Source of the DNA: Mantis religiosa
Taxonomy: Eukaryota; Arthropoda; Insecta; Mantodea; Mantidae
Assembly (NCBI GenBank): GCA_030765055.1
Contig: CM060947.1
Coordinates: forward strand, 49,966,047 to 50,030,046
Length of the DNA: 64,000 nucleotides
Direction of reading: 5' to 3'
The position numbers and the translations under genes were made by a program. The notes under the pieces were generated by a model, which worked only from the letters and a program-made list of their open reading frames with translations, made no database searches and was not told where the DNA came from. Below are positions 23,421 to 34,072 of this stretch, piece by piece. How positions within the stretch are numbered: the stretch's first letter is position 1; every line of letters starts with the position of its first letter.

Positions 23421-24940
23421 GGATGCAGCACTGAAAACACAAAATCCAGCAATTTTCAACCAACCTTGCTGAAATGTTTACCACTTAGTTCAGATGCATA
23501 GTGGACACAGAATTCAAAATTTGGTTTTTATATCTTCAATAGTGTTTGAGTAATTAAATTGTGAATTTCAAAATTTGGGAAAAATTCAATCTGCTCCACG
23601 TGATGAAAATTTTCAAAATATTAATATTTCTATTTCTAAAAATATTCAGATTGTTATGAAGAAAAGATCAATCATATGAGTTTCTTATACTGCCTTTAGT
23701 TCCAGAGGAAAAAAATTAGGTATGGCGCAAACAAAATTCCAAAAAGTGATTAAACCTTTGACTTTTTATATCAATAAGTTTAAAAATATAATGAATATTA
23801 AAAACTCATATGATATAAACCTTTGTTTGCTTTCTAAGAGCATGTGTTGAAAATTTTAGAGGGGCTAAATCAAAACTGCATCCTGTGGAACATTTTGAAT
23901 GACAAAAAATGTTGAAAGAACTATAACTGAGTAAATCAAATTTGAAAATCCAAAACATTTTCCTTCTCAGCTACATGCCTTGAAGTAGACTGAAAACCAC
24001 CAGATAGATAAGTTGGAGTCTCTTGCCTCTTGCTTCTCTCTTCTGCAGCAGTTTTCTTCAATTTCAGTTTCCTTCTGAATGTTTTAGAAGTTACCTTCGC
24101 AGAAATTGGTGAATGAAGTAAGCGTGTTTGGTCCTTCCCTTGACTAATTTTTAGAGATGCTGGTGAAATCTCTGTCCATTATGTCTGACTGCAGCTTGAG
24201 TGAGGCAGAGAAATCAAAATTTAATTCACTGATGGTTGATGCCACAGATACCTAAAGTCTCTTCTTTGAAACAAATATTTCTTTTGGGCAATTATATCAT
24301 GTTATCTAAACTTTCATTTGCATTTTGTGTCTTACCCAATGTACATATCCTTAGGATTCCATCTTATGCCAGCCTTTGGGACACAGGCATTAGTTTTCTT
24401 CCCACATCAGGCCTCAAGTATGTTCCCATTGTTGTGTTATGTTTAGGTGTTTCTTCCCATGTATCATTTACCCTATTCATGATCCTAACTATGGACACGT
24501 CAACAGAAGGTGAGTTGTCTCAAAGAATGTTTTACCCATAACCTATATAAGGCATATGCAAATGTTAATGTATAAAATACCTTTATAAATGTTAAATGGC
24601 ACGCAGTTATATAAACAGTATGTAGTTTAACGAGAAACATAACAAAATCCCGACCGTTAGAAACTTACACAAAAGCAAAATATAAACCTTACCATATACT
24701 TTCAATGTTTGCAGCCAGTGTTTTGTTTCCATAAGTAATGACCATTATACCAACACACAAAATTCCACCAGAAACTTTGCACGCTAATTTCAAATGTATT
24801 AATTTAGTACATTCAATCGAACTCAAATGACAGAATTTTGTGAATCCAAGGGCCGGCATGCACCTGAGGGTATTTAAATGCCTGAAGCCAGTAAACTTAG
24901 TTGCATTAACATACTATAGGGCTCAAAGTATTTTATTAGC
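23421..24940. other. 1.5 kb foreign segment inside LINE copy 1
   Basis: Replaces about 520 bp present in LINE copy 2 (39,746-40,270). The first part is AT-rich with direct short repeats (attcaaaatttgg). On the minus strand 24,000-24,170 has a basic, protein-like stretch (KVTSKTFRRKLKLKK, then PTYLSGGF), perhaps a decayed transposase or gene fragment. I could not assign a family and see no clear terminal repeats. Confidence 0.35.
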
Positions 24941-25857
24941 TCAATGATTTTTATTAGGTTTGGGGGCTTTAGATTTCCTGTAATCAATTAATCAGAATCC
25001 ATATTATTGAAACGTAGGCTGTGCTATTGTATAGACTTTTACTATCAATGTTTACTCAAGAGGCTAGCATGTATTTCGGCTATTAAAATAGTTAAATGTA
25101 GATTATGCATGAAATTGTTTCTAAAACAATATTATATATAGGTCAGATCCTATACCACCCTAAGAAGAATGCAATTATATTTACTGTCTTTTCAAAAACG
25201 TCTATGATGACACTAGATAATTATTGGTTTATAACCTTTAGAAGGTTGAGATATTTATTTTGCTCTTTATAGAACTTATATGCAAATTATATTCCAAAGT
25301 GAAGGTATTTCTCCTGAGTTAAACGTGTAGTTAAATGTTCTAATAAGAGTAATTAAAATTCCATCATATAGATTTTGCATCTCTGTGACCTATCTTCAAA
25401 TGGTCCAGGAATGTTATTCTAAGGGTTAAGGATTATTTGCTCCATCTTATTTAACTAACGCCGAGATTATTACACGTGTCTTGATTTACCTATTTTATTA
25501 TTTACTTACAATTGATGTTAGCGTGAACAGAGCTACTGCTTTCAGAAAATTATAGTTCAGGATATGATCTATTTCTAACTGAAGTCACACTTGTTTGAAA
25601 AACATCATATGTTTAGAAAGGATTGATTTGTATCATTATGGCAGATTTTAAAGTTTGCATTGTTTTCCAGTTTCTCCTTCCCCGCTTTTTATGACTAGGA
25701 TTCTCTACAACTAAGCACTAAGGATTTACTTTATTTTACTATGCTCACCCTCTCGCACGTTTCTTGTAAATCCATGTACCTCTAATATTTCATAATTTCC
25801 ATCACTAATAGCGTCGTTTTACATTTCCTCCTCTGATACTCCCTTCTCATCTACTAT
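24941..25857 (-). mobile_element. R1-clade LINE remnant, copy 1, upstream part
   Basis: Matches 40,270-41,203 of LINE copy 2 nearly base for base in places, for example ggctttagatttcctgt and the block around aagagtaattaaaattccatca. No intact frame remains. Similarity ends at about 25,857. Confidence 0.6.
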
Positions 25858-26520
25858 GCAGTTATACTGTGTGATATGTTTTAAGATGTTATTTGGAGCC
25901 TAATTCAGAATTAAAAAGTGGTTTGTAACTTTGCAGTACGCAAGATATGCTTCTTATTTATGTACAACCAAGGGCATTATTTCTTTTAATTTGAAAACCT
26001 TCCCAAACTTCATTCTTACAAATTGCATGGAATGAATGTTGTTTACGTTATGTTGTTCATTGTTAATAATTACAATATCTGCACCACTGTCTTTATAATC
26101 ATGATGCATTTTCTTTAACTGTTTCTAGTTTTACATTTAAATTAATTACATTATCTTTAGTAGTACAGGTGTTTTTATCCAAAGTTATAACTATGATAGA
26201 GCTAACATATGCTATATTAGGACCTGCATCTCCATTTTTTTCAAACACCCTTAGGGTGGATTATATTTCTTTAAACTATTTATTTGATTCCATTAAAATT
26301 TATTTGCAAATATATTAATGTTAAAAACAACAAAACTGGAACATAATCTAATTTAAGATACAACCAAAATAATACTTAAAATTAAACAAAAAGCGTAGCA
26401 TTCAACTTCTATTGCTTCTGTCTTAATGAAAATCATGGCCCCTGTCTCAATTACTTTACCTTAACTGGCTCCGTGCGTTATGAAACCAGCAAATCAAATG
26501 CCATTGCGGGCTACAGAGAT
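25858..26520. other. unassigned AT-rich DNA
   Basis: No ORF with protein-like composition, no repeat structure beyond simple AT richness, and no similarity to other parts of the window that I could see. Confidence 0.4.
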
Positions 26521-27057
26521 TCAGTATTTGTAGGACTTCCATTGCAGCTCGAATTTAGCCGTACAGTCCTTCGATGTTGAGAGCAGTTCAGACAACAAAT
26601 AGTGCAGGAAGCCCGTGAGTAAAGAGGTCTCTAATGTTAGGAGTCTGATTTGAAGTATGGGCGTAATTGTTTGATTTTGCAAAGATTTAAAGTGATGGGA
26701 AATAATTCGATACTGTTGTATAGATAACAAAGTGATGGCATTGGGTAGCTTTTCCTTGGCAAATGTTGAATAATGGTTCAAAACTATGCCGTACTGACAT
26801 TTTGTTCCTTGAGCATCACTGACACTAGTCTGCATCTCTTTGCCACCTCTGTTAATTATTGCACACATTTTAATTTTTAAAATATAATTATAATAAAGGA
26901 ATGAGTAAAAGGTTTTGTAAATATGTAAATAATTTAACAGCAATATTTCTGGAACGGATATTTTGTCACATCTGTCAACAGGGGTGGATGTTGGTACCTT
27001 CTGTAGGATAAGTTGTAAACTTCCTATGTCATCCTTTGGTCTGTTGTGGTAAGACAT
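26521..27057 (-). CDS. 178-codon ORF, unrecognised, possibly exon pieces
   Basis: The longest non-repetitive ORF outside the repeats. Its second half (below about 26,850) follows a plausible acceptor (gcaataattaacag) and reads GGKEMQTSVSDAQG, later KLPNAITLLSIQQYR, ending QWKSYKY-stop. The first part (SYHNRPKDDIGSLQLILQ) also looks protein-like, but the middle is AT-rich and could be an intron. No family is recognised and chance cannot be excluded. Confidence 0.3.
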   Translation of the reverse strand: MSYHNRPKDDIGSLQLILQKVPTSTPVDRCDKISVPEILLLNYLHIYKTFYSFLYYNYILKIKMCAIINRGGKEMQTSVSDAQGTKCQYGIVLNHYSTFAKEKLPNAITLLSIQQYRIISHHFKSLQNQTITPILQIRLLTLETSLLTGFLHYLLSELLSTSKDCTAKFELQWKSYKY

Positions 27058-27096
27058 TTATACCAATACTTCTAATTGACTACTCTCTCGAATCCG

Positions 27097-27257
27097 CAGG
27101 ATCAATCCCAACAAGAATTTCAAGAGAATCCTTGAAGATCTTCCAGACAAGAACCTCTTGTTCTCCACATTCCACGTGGACTTCGCAAGAAGCGCTTTGC
27201 TTTCAGCATTCACAACAATCAGAACCAACATTCCATCGATTCACTTGCGCCATATTT
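27097..27257 (+). CDS. short exon-like stretch, unrecognised
   Basis: Follows a pyrimidine-containing acceptor (ctctcgaatccgcag). One frame encodes about 50 residues (INPNKNFKRILEDLPDK, then FSTFHVDFARSALLSAF) ending in TGA. The composition is protein-like but short, another frame is open over the same bases, and no partner exon is seen. Confidence 0.22.
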
Positions 27258-27814
27258 GAGCTTTAGCACCTTGAAATGTTTGTAATCTTGATAAATAGTT
27301 ATTAAAAGGTGTTCAATTAGGAAGAAGTGCTACTCAGTCAGGGTAGCACTTGCAAAGTTTATCATAACTTTGCTAGGACAAATCGATTAATATGCACACT
27401 TTCAGCAGAAGACTCAGTTTTCTATGAGGAATATTTGGGAGTACTTGGCTTATCCAACGTATTTGTGATCTAAAAGGCGATCAACATCGTTTTGAATGCA
27501 TTGAAGAATGTGATCCCTAGAATTTGTAACTTATCCTTATCCTAAATGTCGACAAGAGTGTGGTTAGTAGTCCACGATGCTAGAGGCGACAGTTGCGAAT
27601 TTTAGGTCTTCATCTTGGCATAAGATGCTGCTTGATACAGTTTCATGATATTATGTATCAGCGGAAAATTCTCACTTCTGTGTATCATCAGAATAGACTC
27701 TGGTACAAAATAACGTTGGTGAAATGGTTAAGAAAATAAGGAAGGAAGTATTTGGTGGTGTTTCCCCCAAGCTACTGCTTTGTTTTTTTCCCCATTATCT
27801 TTTATTACCAGTTT

Positions 27815-29730
27815 GAGATTCGGGACCTGTTTCTGTGTTTGGGTTACCAATTCCTAGATAAGTCGAAGTTGCTCTTCTTACTTTAGAACCATGAATGTCT
27901 TACCTCAAGTAGCAGGACACTGCACACACTTTTATCTTCTAACACGATGGGCTTCATTGACTGCTTCACTGCTACTTGTTGCATGATTCCTTAGTATTAC
28001 TAATCCTCTGTATCTTTACGTAAATCTTTCTCAACTTTGTCTTTCTCTTTAGTGTTCTCTGAGTTTTGGATTTCTTCCATGCTACACATTGGACACCCAG
28101 ATGTCCTTATTGTAGAGCTTTTAGTAGCTGTTGCTAAACATTTCGATATACATTTTTTCTCATTATTCTTATTGGTGTCTGGTGCCGTTGTTTCTGTTAA
28201 ATAAAATGGCTCCCAATTTTGCGGACGAGAGGCAGAAGCTGGACCCTCTACTGGTTTCTGATCTTGTATCACAGGCAAGTTGTTACTTGATGAGGGATTT
28301 TGAGCAGAGAGATCACTAGTGGAAGTGTAAACATCTGCTGTAGTCTGGGTACCGGCGCCGTACACAATTTTCGGACGTACTGTAAGGTTACTTATGGATG
28401 TGCTGATGTCTTTGTGTTCCCTATCATCCCTTAGCTCATCGACTTCCATGGGTTCCACTGGGGTTGGACATCTGCATGGAATATAAACTGGAGCAGGAGT
28501 GGACGACGTTGCTGGAGAAGTGTCACAACAAGACCCTGGAACTACCCGGAAGCCATAGTTGTCTGGTCCGCATTGTGGAGAACCAGGGAAATTCGGAGGC
28601 TTCTGTATCTGCGTCACTGTGGTAGGTGTTGAGCTTCTGGTGGCGTTAGCTGGTGAAATGTACGTTGTTCTTGTGGTATCTCTACTTACAGCAGCGAAAT
28701 TAGACGTCTGGACCGCGGATCCTGTAGAAGAATTGAAGGAAATTATTTTCAGCTATAGTATTTATTTATAATGTAAATTTCCTTGGGAAACCAGAGTAAA
28801 ATTTTCAGTAACATTAAGCTGTTATTATATATCTTAAAACAGAACTTGAAAACACTGTACCTTGTTAAGGACAAAAAGCCTAAAGAGAACGTAAATTATA
28901 TGATAAAACTGACAGCATCATTGACAGATTTTTCCTTCGATATGGAGGAAAGCATTAAGATTGTAGTAGAAAGGGAACGAGATTAAAACTAACAATTGGA
29001 GGTAAAATATTGATAGAAGAGTTGCAAGCAAAGCAAAATAAATTTTGTTAATGTGTTAAACGATGATAATTTTAGCTACGACAAATGCTTATGTTAAAAC
29101 AAATAATTACAACAGTTTAACCTTTAGAAGATTTTTGTTCCATCCCATTGCAGTGATAATTAGGGCCCAGAAGTTTAGTAATACTGTAGAATAAGACCTG
29201 AAGCTTTCCTGGCGACAAATGCACTCACTTTATTCTCGGGCAGCCAGTCAGGTGAAAATATGATTAGATATTGTGGCTATAACATTTTATATCTATCCTG
29301 ATGATGGGAGAGATGCACACTCCCAAAACGTTGATATCTAATCATGTTTCTACGTGGCTGGATGCCCGAGAAGAAAGTGAGAACAATACAGTAGATTTGT
29401 GGTTAGGGTTTATATTACTTGACAGAGCGTCGAGGCTTGACCTTCAGGTGACCATCGTTCTGTGATTGTCGCGTATCAGGTCTTATCTGGTCGATTATTG
29501 GAGTGAAGTATTAGTAAGTAGGTGTACAGTATGTTACGAAACACAAATAGAGCGATTGGAAGCCGCGTGTGTCTATATGATAAGTTTTCTTCCGCCTACC
29601 GATGTATGGCACATTGCTGTCCAGAAGACATGATTATATCTGAATAGAGTATACATACACTGGACTCGCGGTGTATTTGCGATAAGCTCAGCTAAACATC
29701 TATGTTGCGATTTTTTTTTCGATACGCTTT
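27815..29730. repeat. diverged array unit (unit 7) without the SINE
   Basis: Single copy carrying the exon, the intron-like DNA and the conserved block in the same order as the array units, but diverged by roughly 15-20% by eye. The SINE is absent: gatgcacactccc runs straight into aaaacgttgatatc near 29,320, giving the pre-insertion site. An insertion of about 190 bp interrupts the exon's 3' part (27,890-28,090). Array similarity ends at 29,730, where LINE sequence begins within a shared aaagcg. Confidence 0.8.
28000..28721 (-). pseudogene. repeated-gene exon, diverged copy 6
   Basis: Acceptor ctacag with exon start at 28721. Frame 1 is open to 28000, about 240 codons from the acceptor, and keeps PTPVEPMEVDE, STSISNLTV and KPVEGPAS despite many substitutions. 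Beyond about 28,090 it reads into inserted sequence (SMEEIQNSENTKEKDK). Frame 2 has at least two stops in the helical tail, so that product is lost. The candidate donor after the first 32 bases is a perfect GTAAGT here. I call it a pseudogene because of the inserted end, not because frame 1 is broken. Confidence 0.5.
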
Positions 29731-30236
29731 TTGTTGCGGCAATATACTCCTCCAACGACTTAACGGATCTTATTTGAGACATATTTTCTAAATGTGCATA
29801 ATCTTCTGCATCTCTTAAGATGTTCCATAAACATTTTCCTTGCAGTTTCCTTCGACCGTCTGTACACTAGTTCACTATATTTATTGAACTAAAAATAACA
29901 TGTTCAGGCGAATTTAACAGTTACATTGCTCACATAAATCTGAGTTGTTCTTCCCAATTACTGTTAAATATACATTGTATGGGCCAGGTCCTGCAACAAA
30001 ATGAAAAAATTCTTTTCTTGGTTTTATATGTTCCAATTTTAGGGTCTCTTTAATGTCCGGAAATAAATCATGTACTCTTCTTCCTACGTGTGCATTATCT
30101 CACTCTTCTTGCCATTCTTGTAATAAATAATTTTTCACTTGTTTCTTAGTATTGCATCTTATTCCCATAATTTTGAAAGCATTCCCATATTGTCCCTTCT
30201 CTAGCCAATAAGTTGCACCCCTTAGTCTAATGATAT
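29731..30236 (-). mobile_element. R1-clade LINE copy 2, 3' end (beyond Gypsy insertion)
   Basis: On the minus strand the sequence continues the LINE frame that ends at 38,942: RLRGATYWLEKGQ, then GRRVHDLFPDIKETLKLEH, FFHFVAGPGPYNVYL, and CEQCN with decayed histidine and cysteine positions. This is the RNase H to zinc-knuckle C-terminus typical of R1-type LINEs. Several stops and frameshifts are present. No 3' UTR or poly-A is seen: the end (SLEEYIAATK) abuts array sequence. Confidence 0.78.
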
Positions 30237-30466
30237 TGTGACTTTGTGGGTTCGTACAATTAAAAGTCCAAGTTGCAGAAATACAAATAGTTGTTTATGT
30301 CCACCGAATTACAGTTAGAACACTTACAAATCGCGCACAATCATGTAACACTCATAGTGGCGTAACATTCACAGTTACTTAACTCTCACAATTGCGTAAC
30401 GCTCACAATTACGTAACGCTCACAGTTGCAATCCACACTGCACTCGCTACTCAGTGCCTTGTAGTA

Positions 30467-30521
<55 letters not shown>

Positions 30522-30834
30522 CCGATTAAGAACGATTCTGATACGCGCACACAATCTTCCAGTCCGTTGACTAGCACTGCGTTCTTCACGGCTGCTCGCC
30601 AAGAACTAACTCTCGTCTCGAACAGGCGCTCCTTATATCCGTTCGCCATCGGTACTGGAATTTTCCTTACTGATTATGGTCCCTCACAATGGCACGGACC
30701 TGTTCTGACATTTCCCGGCTCCCCTATCGCTCCGCTCCCACAGCCAGCACCATTCGTCACATGAGTAGGCATGGGCTCGCCGCCATCTGTCCCCTCTCCC
30801 CATACCAGAGATCTTGTCGTAAGATCGGGGGACA
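30237..30834 (-). repeat. 3' LTR of Gypsy element
   Basis: 598 bp. The inner boundary is preceded on the minus strand by a purine-rich tract (gaggagggagcag, plus 30,835-30,847), as expected for the plus-strand primer. A (CT)n run at about 30,474-30,518 lies inside. Direct gcgtaacgctcacaatta-type subrepeats (30,355-30,430) occur in both LTRs. Confidence 0.9.
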
Positions 30835-32170
30835 CTGCTCCCTCCTCGAGGCTCCCATCCTAACAGCACCATCATAGCGGCCGAACGATCCAGATGCATT
30901 ACAATCTTTTCTCGGGGCACCTTCTGGACGCGGTAGACCACGTCGTTAATCTTCTTCACCACCCGGTATCGTCCTTGCCATTGCTGCTGAAGTGGGCCGT
31001 GCTGTGGCTCAGTGGTTAGACCGCTTGGTTCTCACCAAGGTGGCCCGGGTTCAATCCCAAGCAACCGCAAAGTGATATTTGTGGTGGACAACACAGCGCT
31101 GGGCCGGTTTCTCCCGCCTTCTAATTCCACCGGTGCTCCATCTTCATATCATGTATCATCAGTGTCATCGTCTGTGCAACCGTATGTAGTAAAAGCTGGC
31201 GTTAAACACTACACACACACATGTCTCCTGAAGCTTCGGGCTGTGTCCCTTGGTCTGGGTAGGGCGGTGCAACCAGACCAGGTCATGTTGCTGGAAAGCT
31301 TGGTTGTTGGCTTGCCTGTCATATCGGGTCTTCATGCAGTCGGTCGCCTTCTGGATGTTCTGGTGAGCCACCTCTTGCATGTCGTGGAGGTGGTCCACCG
31401 GGTTCTCCACATACTCGGTCGCAGGCTGTTTCGCTTCCGGAGGGCTTTGAAAAGCCAGGTCATAAGGGAGGCGTAACTCTCGGCCGAACATTAAGCTGGC
31501 TGGCGTCATCCCCGTGGTGTGGTGTGTTGACGAGCGGTAGGCCAGCAGAAACTGTGGCACCTTGACGTCCAAGTCTCACAGATGGCTGGCCACGACCTTC
31601 CTCAGGTGTTCCCCTAAGGTCTTCATGTATCTTTCCAACATGTCATCCGACTGGGGATATAGAGGCGTCGTGCTGGTCTTGTTCACCCCAAGCCTTTGTA
31701 GTACCTCCTTCATTAGTTTGGACTCAAAATTAGTACCCTAGTCGCTGTGGAGTTCCAACGGTACCCTAAATCGGCAGAACACTTTCTCCACGAGGCAGTC
31801 TGTGATAGCCTTTGCCTCCTGGTGCGGGATGGCATACACCTCCGGCCACTTGGTGAAGTAGTCCACGACCACCATCAGGTACTTGTTGCCTCGGTCGAAA
31901 ACTGGAAACTGTCCAGCAATGTCAACGGCGATCTGTTAGAATGGCGATCCGACGTTGTTCTACTGCATGGGAACCCGGCTGGTGGCCGCGACTTGCTGCG
32001 CACACGTGACACTGACGGCACCATCTCTCAGCGTCTGCTCGGAGCCTCAGCCAGCAGTAGCGCTGCCGTAGTTTGACAATCGTTCGGTTCGCTCCCAGGT
32101 GTCCTCCTGAAGTACCGGCGTGCGCTTCCTCCATGATTTCCAGGATCCTAATCCGGGGAAGTACCAACTC
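30835..32170 (-). pseudogene. Gypsy integrase, broken
   Basis: The HHCC zinc-binding N-terminus is readable (31,922-32,167: EEAHAGTSGGHLGANR and CRQCHVCAASRG). The core follows, ending with VPQFLLAYRSSTHHTTGMTP, and the C-terminal chromodomain-like part (INDVVYRVQK) at 30,900-30,960. The reading is spread over several frames with stops, and a family B SINE (30,993-31,222) splits the C-terminal part. It cannot give a functional enzyme. Confidence 0.8.
30993..31222 (+). mobile_element. tRNA-derived SINE (family B) inside Gypsy integrase
   Basis: A-box-like tggctcagtgg (31,013-31,023) and a perfect B-box-type gggttcaatcc (31,047-31,057) head a ~230 bp element ending in a (CA)-rich tail. Flanks ctgctgaag and ctcctgaag suggest an imperfect target duplication. 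Two other members lie at 37,664 and 54,624. A tRNA gene is excluded because no cloverleaf closes and the body continues for 150 bp. Confidence 0.82.
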
Positions 32171-33540
32171 TTCTATCTGCGTCTTCCCATCGGGTGGTTA
32201 CCATACCCAGAACAGCACGCCCTCTCTGATCTTCAGCGAGTCCCATTGGGCCCAGTATGACGTGTAGGTGGCGCTCCTCGGTGCGGTGTCTTCCGAGGGT
32301 GGTCTTGACCCTGCCTCTACGTCCCTCAAGAGTGGCCCCAATTCTGCGTCCGCCAACTGCCCCCTACGCGGTCCTCCGTTGTCCCAGCCTTTCGCATGCA
32401 CTCCGTCACTACTCGGACTGCTGCGGCTCGATCCTTCTCGTCCACTCTTGTGCATTAGTCGCATTCCTCTGGGCAGGGTCCTCGGGACATAGCGTGTGCG
32501 TTACTGTGGCTCTTCCCTCTACGATGTTCCGAGGTGAAGGCGTAATCCTGCAGCCTCTGGACCCAACGTGCTGTCAGGCGTTCCAGGTTCTTAAAGCTCA
32601 ATTGCCAGGTTAGGGTGGAATGACCAGTCCTCCGGTAGAGGACTTGCAGGATGGGCTCTAAGGTCTTTACTACCGCCAGTAATTATCCCCGGGTGACGCA
32701 GTAGTTTTCTGCCTTGAATTGCGTCTTGTTGTAGTAGGCTATCACCCGCTCGTGGACGTCCTGAACTTGCGATAGGCGCCTCCAATGCAATGGTCGCTGG
32801 CGTCGGTGTCCACAATCTAGGGGCTACCTAGTTGTGGAAATCCCAGAATAGGAGCACTGCACAGTGGCTTCCTTAGGAGCTAGAAAGCGCCTTCGGCGTC
32901 CTGCGTCTAAACATAAGGTCGGTGTTCCTCTCACAGGCGGATGAGGGTCTTGGCGATGTTGGAGAACCCCTTTATGAAGCGTGGGTATTAGCTGCACAGC
33001 TCCAGGTAACTGTTCAACTCTTTGTTATCCTTTGGGGGATGCCAATCTCTTACAGCCTGTGTCTTCTCCGGGTCTGTGGCCACTCCGGTTGCTGAGACCT
33101 TATGGCCCAAGTAGTTCACTTCCTTGCGGAAGAGCTGGCACTTCTTTGCATTCAGCTTCAAGTTGGTCGACTTCAGTCTCTGTAGCACTTTACTCAGATT
33201 CTCGAGATGGTCTTCAAATGTCTTACCGACGTTGATGAAGTCGTCCAGTTATAGCAGGCAGGCGTCGTAAGGCAGTCCTCTCATCACTGACTCCATGAGG
33301 GTTGAAAGGTAGCTGGTGCGTTGCAGAGGCCAAAGGGCATATCTGTGAACTACCAAAGCCCTTGGCCTGTCGAGAATGCGGACTTCTCCTTGTCTCGGGT
33401 CTAGAGCTACCTGCCAGTAGCCCGACTACAGGTCCAGGGTCGAGATCCTCTGATGCACCAGCTAGCGTGTCCAGGGTGCCGTCAATCCGGGGCAGGGGGT
33501 GTTAACTGGGATACAGACCCTGAATCCGCATTAAGCTTCT
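32171..33540 (-). pseudogene. Gypsy reverse transcriptase (C-terminal part) and RNase H, broken
   Basis: The RT palm is recognisable: PLPRIDGTLDTLAGA near 33,490, SGYWQV with a stop just before it, and the catalytic YxDD box reduced to a stop followed by LDDF (near 33,250). The connection KLNAKKCQLFRKEVNYLGHK and DPEKTQAVRDW at 32,988-33,188 is typical of Gypsy. RNase H sequence follows down to about 32,460. Several stops and frameshifts make it inactive. The RT fingers are missing. Confidence 0.82.
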
Positions 33541-33628
33541 CGAAACTGTCGTCCGACAGATTGAGCGCTGCACATCAACTTTAAAATCTGTTGGTGTCAA
33601 CAGATGTCTCTCTTCACACAACTTATAA

Positions 33629-34072
33629 ATCTGTCGGTGTTTACGGTATCTAAGCGAAGCCAAATTAAACGTGGAAAATGGTCATCAATTTGTAAAATTC
33701 GCAAGATTTGTAAGTCCTGTGATGGCATATGAGCAGCAAGAAGGACGGGAATGGACTTTCACAAAGACCTATCAGTAAGTAAGATGTTAGCATATAGCTA
33801 AAATATCGAAAATTAATATCATAACCTGAATTGTACCTTCATACACTTTCATATGTAATTAAATTCTTTAGATTATGTAGCACTTTATAATGTATCGAGG
33901 ATGTTTTACATGAAAAAGCATTAGTTTCATTAACCTTGTTACTTAATTATTAAAGCAAAAACTATGTTTTTCTGCTATTTTTAGCGACCTCATCATCTCA
34001 GGCTACCAGGAATACGATGGCAGAAATCAAAAGTGCCGCATAATTAGAAATTTTGAGTTTATGTTTTGGTGA
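33629..34072 (+). CDS. two spliced exons of an unrecognised gene fragment
   Basis: Exon A is open from 33,629 to 33,774 (RYLSEAKLNVENGHQF, then FVSPVMAYEQQEGREWTF) and ends at a strong donor (gtaagtaag at 33,775). Exon B begins after a pyrimidine-rich acceptor (tctgctatttttag, exon from 33,985), joins in the correct phase, and reads DLIISGYQEYDGRNQKCR to a TGA at 34,070-34,072. The donor, the acceptor, the phase match and the protein-like composition together support a real 3' gene end, probably captured or relocated. The upstream part of exon A is cut near the Gypsy junction. I do not recognise the family. Confidence 0.5.

Noticed and set aside
30386..30649. ORFs with Arg-Glu or Ser-Leu repeats here and at 38,495-38,921
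   Set aside because: They arise from (CT)n runs inside the Gypsy LTRs.
31010..31060. Possible tRNA gene with good A and B boxes
   Set aside because: No closing acceptor stem, and the sequence continues into a SINE body shared with 37.7 and 54.6 kb.
32257..32613. Plus-strand ORFs of 74-118 codons
   Set aside because: Shadows of the minus-strand Gypsy RNase H and integrase region in a GC-richer stretch.
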